Assembly: GCF_024713945.1 (NCBI RefSeq)
Contig: NC_134678.1
Coordinates: forward strand, 5,580,001 to 5,644,000
Direction: 5' to 3'
Source: Dermatophagoides farinae
Taxonomy: Eukaryota > Arthropoda > Arachnida > Sarcoptiformes > Pyroglyphidae
Length of the DNA: 64,000 nt
Shown here piece after piece: positions 1 to 13,400 of the stretch (position 1 is the stretch's first letter; each line of letters begins with the position of its first letter). The notes beneath the pieces are model-generated. The model did no database searches. It had not been told where the DNA came from and was given only the letters and a program-made list of their open reading frames with translations. Position numbers and translations under genes: made by a program.

Positions 1-568
1 CTTACCGTCATAGATCGTATTCACATCACATTATTATCGTTGCCTCAACCTGCCATTAACCATTGCAATCAAAAGACAATTTTTTAGTCACATCCTTCAT
101 AACCATTGTCTGATTCACACTCATCACATACAAGTCTCTCGTCTGTCATAAAATTTCTAAAATAAATCAAATTTCCCGATCCCCTAATCCCCTTTGATGG
201 TTCCATCTGCTATATTCCCGTTGCTTCAACAACTTCCTCTCCTTGCACTCCCAACGAAAATAAATTCTTCATCACTCCCAATCACTTCCTCCACCCATTC
301 AACGATAATTCACCAAAAAAAAAAAAAAACAAACAAATCTTTCATCATCATTAACACATCAAATCATTTGATCATTTTGCGTCATATGGGAAACTGAATT
401 TCCGCTGGTTACGGAAATTACAGAAAAACAAATGACTAAAAGTTGTTAAAATTTTTATTTGTTTCCAAAAATGCATCGAAATCATCATTTTTTATTTCAC
501 TCATTCTAAATTTCTTTCTCAAAATTTATATTAATTAAAATATTTACAAATCAATTTTTTCATTTTAA
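1..568. other. Left-edge stretch with no supported gene
   Basis: Every frame is broken by stops apart from a 67-codon plus-strand ORF (194-397) that has no recognisable domain and runs through a poly-A tract. The first bases read as a GT donor on the minus strand (gtaag), so this could be a 5' untranslated exon of a gene to the left, but nothing confirms that. The stretch nearest 568 is expected to hold the 3' UTR of the PITRM1 gene. Confidence 0.4.
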
Positions 569-3500
569 TTATTGTTCGCCCGATGCAATTCTTATTTTCC
601 AATGTTTATCATTGGAACTGGTTTCATCGGATTTCGGACCCAGAACTACAACTTTTCCTTCGCCTGAATTAGGACTAGCCAAGTATCTGCAAAATTAAAA
701 TGGGTTAGAAATTCGAATGTTAAAAGATGAAAAAATTTTACCTTTCAGCAACTTCCTGTATATCTTCTCTAGTGACATCCAACAAACGATGACGATACTC
801 TTGACGCATTTGATCTGTTATACCAGTTAAAAATTGTTCTATTCCTTGTTCACCAGGAGGAATAGGTTGATCAATCGATTGAAAAACTTGAAGTTTGGCC
901 TCATCGATCTCTTCATCCGGATAATTCTTTGGTCGTATTAACCATTCACCCACTCTTTCGAATGCGTTGATAGTTGAAATGATATGTGGATCTCGATATG
1001 AATAGAAATGGAACACACCACCTGAATCTAATCGAGCACCACCACCATATGCACCGCCTTTTTCACGTATTTCTTTATGTAAAAATTTCATCGACACCAA
1101 ACTGGAAGCGATACGAAGTTTAGCGTGATCCACATGTGAATATGGTATACAATATACTGAACGACCCAAAAAATTAGTAGAGAATGGAAATATAAAATGT
1201 TCATTCATCGAATTCGATTGCACTGTAGGCATCAAAAATTCCATAGCAGCTGGTTCTTCACTTGAAATCGGTGATGATGTGAATCTGAATGAATTAATAA
1301 ACTTCTCAAGAACTTGTAATGAAGTTCGCATTGTCGCAGCTTCTGCATTTACTGCACATCTCAATGAATTTGATGTAAAACAAATTTGGGCAATTTGCTC
1401 TAAATGAGAGATAATTTCTTTCACCTTGTCTTGACTTGCAGCCATCAAACGAAAATAAGCCAATGATGTCATTCCACTTGTCAATTCACGGAATTTATAT
1501 GCTCCACCAAAGAATGAAGAGGCTCTACGTAAAGCATATTGATGACCTTGATGTGAGACGCCTTGAGCCAATTCTGCTGAACATATTCTGATCAATTGCA
1601 TTAAATGATCGGGATCATCACGAAATCGAACACCATTAAATATTTCGGTCCATATTTGAAACATTTGCTCTAGATTACGTTCCAAACAATATGAGCCAAG
1701 ATAGATGCCTGCTTCAAATTGATCGAATGATGCGGGATGATCGGCAATATGTACCAAGGATGATAGACCTCCAGTGTGCATTTGTATTTTCTGATCCAAT
1801 TGTTTGCGATCCATGTGACCAGCACCAAGTTTACTCAGTATTTGAGCGAACAATGGCAGATATGGGACTAATTTTTTCGGAAACATTTCTGGTTTCAATT
1901 GTATGACTGCATTGAAGTAAACAATACCATTAGTTGGTTGTGCGCTGTATTGAACGGGCACTCCCGATCCGATTTGAATTTTTTCTAGATTGGTTTCAAA
2001 AATTGTTCTACTAATATCTTGAATGTTTAATGTTGGCAAAACACTGAGATCTTCTTGGGTGCTTTGCACTTTTAACAGTTCAGCACCGTTTTTGAATATC
2101 TCTTCACGATCTTTTGTAGATAATTTGGAAATTTTCGAATTTAATAAATCTTGTTCAAGTTTCTGTTGTTGGCTCTCATATTCCAGATCGGGGCTCATCT
2201 CAATAATTAGCCGGTGTTTGTTGTCAATAAAATATTCTTTGATTTTCTTTTTCAAGTAATTAGGATCAGATTGAAGATTTTTTTTAAATTGTTCAACTTG
2301 CTTGTTGATGTTGAGACATTCTATTGGATTGACATCATGATTCCAGGTACTATTGATGTACATTAACAATCCAAGCCCAAAGTTAGATCCTTGGTGTTTA
2401 GTGCTCAATTCGATTCGATGCAAAATAGCATCGATACGTTCCTGAGGAAAACCTTCGGTATAAGCGTCCATTAAGGCCATGTCAATGGCTTTGAACACAG
2501 CACCGCTTTGATCAGATGAAATTCCTTGCAAGCCTATCGAAAATAATGATTGCTTCGTGAAATTATTGTAACCCGAAAATGGTGAATAATCTGACCCAAG
2601 ACCAGAATCGATCAAGGCTTGGTAAAAGGGCGAATTAGGTCCATCCATCAAAAGTGTGCATAATATTGAAAGAGTAAAGTTTTCATATGTATCTTGTAAC
2701 GATTTTAGCATCCAAGCCACACTGGCCGTTGTCTGACGATCTTGAAACGGAGCTAAAGGATCGTTTTGACAACGTATTTTAACCCGTTGATATTGTACCC
2801 ATGAATGTTGATCGGGTATTCGTGATATTTGCCGCAACGATTCGTCAAAGTCAAATTGTTCAATTATTTTTCCAATAGCTTCCAAATGCTTTTCTAAAGG
2901 AAAATTTCCGTATGTAAAAAATCTAACCATACTTAATTAGTACAATTCATACAAGGATAACATCACATACCTTGCATTAGAAGGATGATAATGACGACTA
3001 TGAAATTGTTTGAGCTGTTCATAGGTTAAATCAGGAATGGCTAAAGGGTCACCACCAGATTCATTACGATAGGTATTATCAGGGAATAATTTATTAATTA
3101 ATTTACGAGTATAAATCGATGATGGACTTGACTTTTGACGATAGAAAAAATCAATAAGTTAAATCAATATTTTTATATGAAATTACTCACAAAAACGCCT
3201 TTCATTTCATTGAATACAACGCCTTTGAATACTAATGGTGATTTATCATCTTCAACATTAGAATGTTCTAAACGCCAACCTTCTTGAAGGAAATCTAAAT
3301 AACGTAAACGTGGATGAAATACAGCATCCAAATATATTGACATTAAATTGTAAAAATCTTTTGGATTTTGTGTAGAGAATGGATACATTGTGTAATCACA
3401 TCCAGTGAAAGCATTCATGAATGTAGATAATGAACGGGTCAACATCTTCATGAATGGGTCGCGCACTGGATAACGATGAGAACCACATAGCGCTAAATGT

Positions 3501-3913
3501 TCAAGAATATGGGCCACACCTGTTGAATCTTCTGGTGTCGTACGAAATGAAACACCGAATACATTATTTGAATCATCTCTGGCAATGTGTAAATGTTCGG
3601 CACCATTTTTCTCATAAATTAATCGATACGCTGTTAGACATAGTTCAGGAACTGATTGAACAGATTCTACACGATATCCATGAATATGCTGGCCAACTTT
3701 AAATTGCAATTCGGTCGTATTACTAGAACATGATGTCATTGGATTTGTATTAACCAACGGAGTTTGAATTGACGATGCAACAGTTCGTTTTGTTGGAAAT
3801 AAAAGAATCGGATCCAAATTTTTGAAAAGAACTTGTAATTTTCTGTGGTAAAATTGTCTTTGAGATTGATGAAGTTGTTGAAGAATGGATCGAAAACCGC
3901 GGATTCGATACAT
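569..3913 (-). CDS. PITRM1: Presequence protease, mitochondrial (M16C metallopeptidase)
   Basis: This peptidase degrades cleaved targeting presequences and other short peptides in the mitochondrial matrix. Four coding exons are read on the minus strand: 3913-3191, 3131-2971, 2922-743 minus one base (ending 742), and 686-569, joining to 1060 residues (human protein about 1037). The inverted zinc motif HILEH is at residues 135-139, and the downstream glutamate region GVVFNEMKG is present. Other family blocks are [31 protein letters not shown] and [13 protein letters not shown]. The N-terminal ~45 residues are rich in Arg, Gln and hydrophobics with few acids, as expected for a mitochondrial presequence. 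The introns are 50-60 bp. It is divergently placed from glutamate dehydrogenase. Homology is very clear and exon joins are phase-consistent; only the start codon is less certain. Confidence 0.96.
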
Positions 3914-5066
3914 TTTGAAATTAAATTTTAAACAACCGAATTCTAATGTACAATTGCAATCACATGTTAAGATGATTATTCGCTGAACATTTACGACAGA
4001 TGGTGCAGCGTATAACGATGAATATTCAATTTTTGCTTTTGGCCTTCATTTTCATCTTCATCGTCATTCATAATCATGTGAAACGCTGTTATTTCATACT
4101 GATTATGTTGATAGGTTCGGAAAATCCTTAACAATCAATAAAACTAAAATAAAAGTGTACATGGATAATTTTCCCATCAATTCCTTGTTTTTCCTGTTTC
4201 AATTTGAACAGAGCAAAAGTATATCTCATTTTTTCTTGTTCAACTTGTTTAATTTTTTTTATTTTATCATTGAATAATATGAAATGAAAATATCCAACTA
4301 CAACAGAATTCAACTTGGTGATAATTATTATAAGGGATAGAATAAGAACCTAACATGTGTTTATTTTGGGATCAGAATAGTAAGTTTCTTCGCAACGAAT
4401 TGTGCGCCTGCCAATCTTGTTTCAGGCTTTTCCATCAATCTTGATAAATTTCCACCATATAGCCAAATTTACTATAACAGTGTTTTATGCTACTTCCAAG
4501 AAAGAGTCGAATTTTTTCATTGCGACATTTTACACAGGATTTTTCCTTCGGCTAGGTTAATATATATTGTTTATGTTAGTGATGGACCATAAACGATTTA
4601 TTATACAACCTTGATTTAGTTTCAGGAATTATATAAATTAATACTATACTACTATATTTTGCATTGATTTATATATCTTACACATCTTTTTTCCCAAATT
4701 AGACGATCAATAATTATCAACAGAAAAATAACTTCATCGTTCCCTTAGTATACTAATCGATCGATCCATCAAATCATCACTGATCATCATAGTCTTTAAC
4801 ACCAAACTTCAATTGAATATAATCAATTTGTATCAAATCGAATCATCTTTCGACATTCATTTTTTCGTAGGATAGTGAACTGATATTTGCAAAAGAAGAT
4901 GTAAGTTTATTAATAAAATTTTATCATCAAAATCGTGTCATTTTAATGATATGTTTGGATGCCATTGAAAATAATTGAAATGATTATAAGAGCCATTCTG
5001 ATTTTCCAATTATATTAATTTACTGTTGCTTTTTCCATAGAATTCATCTAATTGTCATCACATAAA
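3914..5066. promoter_or_regulatory. Shared divergent upstream region of PITRM1 and glutamate dehydrogenase
   Basis: About 1.15 kb separates two start codons that point away from each other. Near the glutamate dehydrogenase side there is a likely 5' UTR intron, 4901-5040, with donor gtaagt and acceptor ttttccatag 26 bases before the ATG. No coding exon was seen; a 61-codon minus ORF at 4128-4313 has no recognisable features. Shared regulation is inferred from the geometry alone. Confidence 0.5.
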
Positions 5067-7035
<1,969 letters not shown>

Positions 7036-7624
7036 AAAACAATGGCGATATTCGTTTTGGATTGAGTATACCTTGTTGCATGTTTTTTTTTTGGTTTTTA
7101 ATGAAAAAAATCTACAAACTAATCTAAATTCATAACCATTGTATCTGAAAAAAAAGATTTTAGATCAATTTTTTTAATTGTGTGTGTATGTGTATATGAC
7201 GTATATAAAAATTTTTCTCTTTGTTCTGGTTATAAAAGCATTTTTTCAATTCTTTTATTGTGGTTTAAAAAAAGTATGGATGGATTTAAATTATAAAAAG
7301 CACTAATTTTAGAATCCAGACACAATTACAATAATTTCGAAATTTCTGCATTTGTTTTATGGCGATATAGTATACTTAGCAACGAATCGAATGCCTTTCA
7401 ATTATCTGGCAGAAAAAAAAGCATTCAATGTCAACTATGACGAAAATGCATTAACGAAATAGGGCAGTCGAATTCTGGCGCGTTTTTCTAATCATAACGA
7501 TTCGATGTTCATTGAGATTACGATTATGGTATATAAACTCTTGAACGAAAAAAATTACATTCAATTCATCGAATCAAAGTTTGACTTTGGTGGTGTTGGT
7601 TCACACACATTGCATGTCTAGCGA
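7036..7624. other. Intergenic: GDH 3' UTR and upstream region of the SMYD gene
   Basis: The first part is AT-rich and should carry the GDH 3' UTR. Around 7505-7530 an ATG followed shortly by the donor-like gtata could be a tiny upstream coding exon of the next gene, because the SMYD reading frame starting at 7625 is immediately preceded by TAG, which could also be a splice acceptor. This is not resolved. Confidence 0.3.
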
Positions 7625-9261
7625 ATGGGAAAGTCGAAACTTTTTCGCCAAGGCGATATAATTTATTCAAGTAATGACAAACCGTTCGTTTACGTACTTT
7701 TCTCTGATCAACGTATGATTCGTTGCGATCATTGTTTGTAAGTTTAAAGTGATTCAAGTAAATAAGATTATTTTACCCATCTCTGTTCCAAAAGCAACAA
7801 AATTGAAGATTCAAAATTCACGTGTCTTGGGTGTCGCTATGTTCGATATTGCTGCAAAGAATGTCAGGTAATGATAATGACCATAATATTATAGAATGAT
7901 TATAAAAAAATTGGTTTTTTATCGTTCTTTTAGGAACAATCGATTGATATACATCAGCCAGAATGTCACGTAATTGGAAAAAGGCCATTAAGAACAATGA
8001 CAAGAATGATTTTACGTATTTTGAACAAAACTAATGCTGTGAATCAAAAATTAAGTGATTTAATTTATGGCCATGAAAGAACGTGGGATTGTTTGATGGA
8101 TCATTATGGTCATCTCATTCAAGATTTAGAAACAATGTTGACTTTTGGAGCCATTTTTGAAGAATTAGAATTGTTTAATTTAAAACAGATTTTGACAATT
8201 GAAGAATTGATAAGAATCTATGGAAAAATTCTGATCAATTCATTTGCTATAACTGATCAAAATTCAGGCAGTGTAATAGGAAGAGCACTGTATCTTGGGT
8301 AAGATATTCTGAAGCAAATGAAATGAAATGAATTTCATTATTGATTTTGTTTAAAAGGGCGTCAATATTCGATCATTCTTGTTGTCCGGATCTTTATTAT
8401 CAATTCGATGGTCTGAAAATTTATTTCATTGCATCCAGAGATATCATTTTACGCGTATCTAATATGATCGAAGAAATTTCCGATACAAATGATGAGGATG
8501 GCGCTCAAGATGTGAATCAATTATATATTAGCTATATTGATGAAATTTTGCCTGTTTGGGAACGGCAAAGAATTTTAAAATCCGGATATTATTTCGAATG
8601 TCGGTGTACACGTTGTCAGGATGACCTGCAAAGATTACCATCAATAAATAATGAACCACGATTATCACAATGCTTAGAAATGATTGAAGATTATTTCGAA
8701 TCGGATCATTGTTATGAACTAATTCAAATGGCTGTTGATTATTTTAAATACAATGAAACGCATCCAAACTTTTTAATTCCAGATGATATTCTACATCGAA
8801 AATATCTAATTCAAACGAATCCGGAATTATTTTCAATAAAACAACGAATCGAAGCCCTGATTCAACACCATAGACAGCAAAAAGAATATTCATCACATCA
8901 AATGTTGCTGGAACAATGTCGATTAATATTGACCAATGGATGTGCATTAGATTTGGCAACAATTCTTCGAATTAAAGATTTCATATCATGTCATGAGTGT
9001 GATTCAGAAGAATTGGAACAAATATTACAGATATATTCCCAATATTATGGCAATCATAAACATCCAAGAATCCTACGAAGAATTTGGTTTTGGTTAGGAA
9101 TTCTGCTATTGGACAAATTTTCATCACCTCAATCATCAAAGATCATTGAAAAATCCATTATAAATTCAAATATTTTATTATCATTACATAGAAGAACAAA
9201 GCTTATAAAATCTTATTTACGATTCAAGTTTTTTCAAAATAGATTAGAAACTATCACATAG
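7625..9261 (+). CDS. SMYD-family SET and MYND domain protein (SMYD3-like)
   Basis: A predicted protein-lysine methyltransferase-fold protein. Four exons (7625-7737, 7795-7867, 7934-8298, 8358-9261) join to 484 residues. The MYND zinc finger lies at residues 34-73, with Cys pairs CDHC, CLGC and CCKEC and a final HQPEC. The SET core motif appears as FDHSCCPD, where most SMYD proteins have NHSC, and the post-SET cysteines follow as FECRCTRC. The C-terminal ~180 residues are helical, as in the SMYD TPR-like region. The first ~20 residues of a standard SET N-lobe are missing at this ATG, so a further upstream exon is possible. The choice among SMYD subfamilies is uncertain. Its poly(A) signal AATAAA (9293-9298) falls just before the stop codon of the convergent RING gene. 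Confidence 0.85.
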
Positions 9262-9304
9262 ATCATTGGAAATGATTTTTAATTTTTTTTCAAATAAACA
9301 TCTC

Positions 9305-9661
9305 TTAGGCAACAGCCAGATAAATGCGTGCAACTTTCCAAACAATTCGTCGACATACAGGACCTATGAAACAAAAAACAAAACAAAATTAAAATAGATT
9401 CAAATTCAATTTTCCTTCCACATACATACAATTACCGAAACGACGAATTTTTTGCTGTGCACACGATAAACATGAAATCAAATGGCCACAATCCAATAAG
9501 ACACAATCGATTGTACGTTCACAGCAAAGCCAACAATCTGGTAATTGTTTCGATGATGATAAATTTATGTTACAATCGTTTTGTAGCTCAAATGTTGTTG
9601 TGTCATTAAAAATCATTTGGCTGACCATCATTGGTCCTGAACTTGTTTGAATCCTAGTCAT
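9305..9661 (-). CDS. Small C-terminal RING-finger protein (C3HC4)
   Basis: Two exons on the minus strand, 9661-9430 and 9363-9305, give 96 residues. The intron must use the donor GTATGT at 9429: this restores the codon TGT split T|GT and gives the complete RING, CWLC...CGH...CLSC...CPVC. The more obvious reading through the donor leaves the seventh cysteine missing. The RING is close to the protein end, with about 15 residues after it, as in RFFL, MUL1 and IAP-type ligases. The ATG at 9661 is the best in-frame start, but the open frame continues upstream to 9814 and an unseen 5' exon is possible. The RING is similar to that of the RFFL-like gene at 29.7 kb and shares its intron position. Expected role: E3 ubiquitin ligase; substrate unknown. 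Confidence 0.72.
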
Positions 9662-9972
9662 AATTTCAAAGTTTTCAAGTTTCAAATAGAAATAACATTT
9701 AAATTGTAAACAAGTACAATTGTTGGAATTGACATTTTTCTTTATTAATTCATAATAATAATAATAAAATATAAATTCACAGTTGTAATTTTTTAATAAT
9801 GACATTAATTTCAATGAATCAATTTATGAATGAATTAAACGAATTTTTTTTCGAAATAAAATGAAGAATGTTTTTTTTAATCAAAAGAATGTTGTCGATT
9901 CGTTTGAAAATGAGATGAATTTTACATAAAAGAGAAAAGAAAAAAAACAATTTTAATGTCGGCGAATAAAAA

Positions 9973-10012
<40 letters not shown>

Positions 10013-10431
10013 GGAAAGATTATGGGTCCATATGACAGATTAATCAGCCAGCTAGCAATCAACAAATGAAAGATGTTTGATGTGAAATTATAAATTTTAT
10101 ATACATATAACACCGCCGTTGTATTAGTGATCAGAAGATGATATTACAAGGATTCCCCAATTTGAGTAATAATGATCAATAGGAATATATAAGATGTAAG
10201 TTTGTGGGTGCCCAGCATTCAAAAGAATATTCGATCAATAATTTTGATAAAATTAAAAAAAAATCATCATAGTCCAAATTGGCCAAAATCCCTTTTTTTA
10301 TCTGAACCAGAAACTAAAGTATTATTCGCCGTGTCCGAAAAAAAATTCAAATTTGTTATCACAGAATCAAGTTGAGAAAATGATAAAATAATTGTTCCGA
10401 TTCGCAGTAAATCCAGTTGAATTCGATCAAA
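9662..10431. other. Intergenic between RING gene and SMRTER 3' end
   Basis: No supported coding exon. The stretch holds a GA microsatellite (9978-10008) and AT-rich sequence. The open frame extending upstream of the RING gene (to 9814) has weak composition, with a run of five tyrosines. The part nearest 10431 should be the 3' UTR of the SMRTER gene. Confidence 0.4.
9978..10008. repeat. GA dinucleotide microsatellite
   Basis: An uninterrupted run of GA units of about 31 bases in the gap between the RING gene and the corepressor gene. Confidence 0.9.
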
Positions 10432-13400
10432 TCATGGTTCATCGTCTGACAAGGGCTCGTATGACAGATTATTCAAGTTTGCAGCTGCTGTAGTCGTATT
10501 TGTTTCAACACGTTCTGATGAAGCATTATCTATCAGGTTAAAAATTTTAAATAATTAATAATGTCAATTCGATTAAGAATGAATAAATTAAATTACCATA
10601 AGAATTGTTGTTTAATTTGATCACGCCACTTTTAGCATTTTTACCATCACTAGACGACAATTCATTTGTTATAGAATTATTTTGAACCTCTGGTGAAGAT
10701 GTAGGTGATGGTGGACGGGGATTTTCATCGATCACCATTTCACCTGGTGAACTTGGGGAATCAGGAAACGAAAGTGGCATTGTTTTATTATTATCTGTTG
10801 TTGATAATGAGGCATTTTCCGAGTTTTGAGTGGTGGATGTTTGTGCTAATTCTTTGTTACATTCTTCAGTAGCTAATTTTTTGGATGATGGTGTTGAAGA
10901 TCGAGATAATACTCCAGCATTACCATCCATAACCATTTCAGCCGAAGATTTATCAGGCCCACTATCTTGTTGTTCATTGTTGTTGTTGACATTGGTTGAT
11001 GCAGTAGCGTAATTACTAGATGAAGATGTTCGTTTCATTGCTTCTGCGATTCGATTAGAAATGAAGAACGGAGATTCATGTCCACTTGGTAAATGATGAA
11101 TGGATGAATCAGTAGCGCTATTGGAAATTTTTGAAGGTGTGAGATGTGGCGGTGGATGATATCCGAATGGCAAAGAATAATTAAGAAAATTTGGCCAATT
11201 AGCGGCGCTAACTACTGGATTCGACGGTTGAGAACCTGAAGATGATCCTTGTGGTGGAGATATTGGCTCAATGTAGTGAGACAAATATTTCGAATTGGAA
11301 GGCAGTGGCAATGTACCGCTATTTCCAGCCATACTGGTAGGTGGTGTGGATACATTTCCAGCCATATGAATCACTTGTTGCCTATGCATTGAAGAATCAA
11401 TTGATGTATCCATCGGTTGTAAAGCGCGACGAAGCTTGAAATTATCAGATACTAATGGATTTGAAGCCGCCGAAGTAGTTGAACCACAACCAGACGCAGC
11501 ATTAGCAACCACAGTGCTTAAATCATCTCGAACATTTTTCGACGAACGAGATGAAGATGTTACAACCACTGATGATCCAGGTGATGAACTTGATGATGAA
11601 ATATTTTGAATATTATCAGTAATCATACTGAATATAGTATCTCTCAACGATGGTTTTCCTGACATACTAGACATATCTATTCCACTTGTAGCGGATGGTG
11701 GTGGCCCTTTATGTTGATTGAATAGACCACCGATATCCAAAACACGTTCTTCTACTGGAATGTGTTTAATGTTTAAAATTGGATTACTACTGTTCAAAGT
11801 TGGAGTATTCGATGGAGATGAATTATTATTTAATGATTTCAGGCGATTCAATGACGATGGATAATTTGCAAGACTTCCACTTTTTGTCGAATCCGTGTTG
11901 ATTTGTTTAGTGATAATGGCATCGATCAAATTTGCAGCTGTTATTCCGCCAGATGCAGGATTGGATTCACGATCTTTTTGAAATGATTGAGAAAATAATT
12001 TCGAAGCTTCATCCATTGTTGATTCTGAACTATTGTTTATGTGAATCGGTGTTGATTTATTTGTACCGCTTCTTGGCGATTTAAGTTCATCGTTTTTTGA
12101 AGACAAGGCAGCCGATGCGTTTTCAACATGTTGTCTCAGTCCACGTTCAAAATGTTCTTGACTAAATGGATTAAGCTCACGGCCAAATTTGAGTCCAGGA
12201 TTACTGCCGGCAGGATTGACATTTAATAGAGGGGGATATCCTAACAATTCCGGTCTGAAACCACTAGCCGCAGCAGAATTCGCTCGTTGGTGATGTTCAA
12301 GTACTGAATGAAAATCTGTAGGATAAAAATTTGACTTTTTTTTCTGCTGTTCCGCTAACAATAAATGACGTTCATGTTCAGATAGATGGCCAGCAGTAGG
12401 CAACAATCCAAACGGTGTTGGTCCAGTTCCGGGAGGAAATCCTCGACTTCCAGCTACCTTTGCCATGAGATCAAGATTTTCGGCATGAACTATGCTACTG
12501 GTTGAAGAGGGTCTTGAATCTGATGATCCAACTCGATTGCGATTTGATTTTGAATCTTCTTTGGATTTATTGTTTATGGAGAGATCAGTAATCATATCTT
12601 GAGTATGGCTAGAATCATTTAAAACAGGAGGATAGACAATACGATTAGACACAGCTTGTTTTGTTTGCGGATTCGTTCCAAGATGTTGAGCGAAACCTTC
12701 CGAGAAACATTTCTCAAAGCCTTCTTTGTTCAAGCGTGATGAAAGAGATGATACAGTGGCTGATGTCGTACTGGACGTTGAACTCGGTACCGATAAACTA
12801 GGCTGCTGAACGGCTGCATTAACAAGAGTGGCTAGAGCGTCGTGTTCAGGTGGAAAATTATGCACATTTCCTGCAGCTGCACTTGTGATCCGAGGAGAAA
12901 GAGAATTTTTGATTAAATCTTCTCTCGGTGGTACTGATTGTATAACTGATGTCCCTTTTGATGATGGATTTTGATGCTGATAACATTGTTGTATGACATT
13001 TTGTCGATTCTGTAAAAAATTCAAAATAAAGAAAAAATCAATATGACAATTTCAAATGAGACATACCAGAAAGGCTAATTGATTCCAATGAAGTAAAGCT
13101 TGCTGTTGAGGATCTAGGATAGGGGTACATTTTTCGCCGGTAACACGATCTTGAAGATAAATGGCGGAAGGTGAAGGGGCTGGTGAAATTTGAAATGAAG
13201 GTGTTCTTGGAAGATGTTTATCCGAATTGACACTTGAGGGAGGTGCAGAAGGTGGAGGTGGCGGTATTAATCGTCCTGAATCTTGGTGTGAAATTGTTCT
13301 CTCTGATTCTTTCTCACTTGATGCACTTGATCGTCGTGGTTGCATTTGTTTTGATGTATTAAAATCAATCAATATCTGATTCATGTTACCAGAATCGGAT

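Noticed and set aside
194-397. 67-codon ORF near the left edge
   Set aside because: Ends in a poly-lysine run from a poly-A tract, with no domain and no splice context.
9305-9436. RING gene with a lost seventh cysteine (pseudogene)
   Set aside because: The loss appears only with the first apparent donor; the better GTATGT donor six bases later restores the cysteine.
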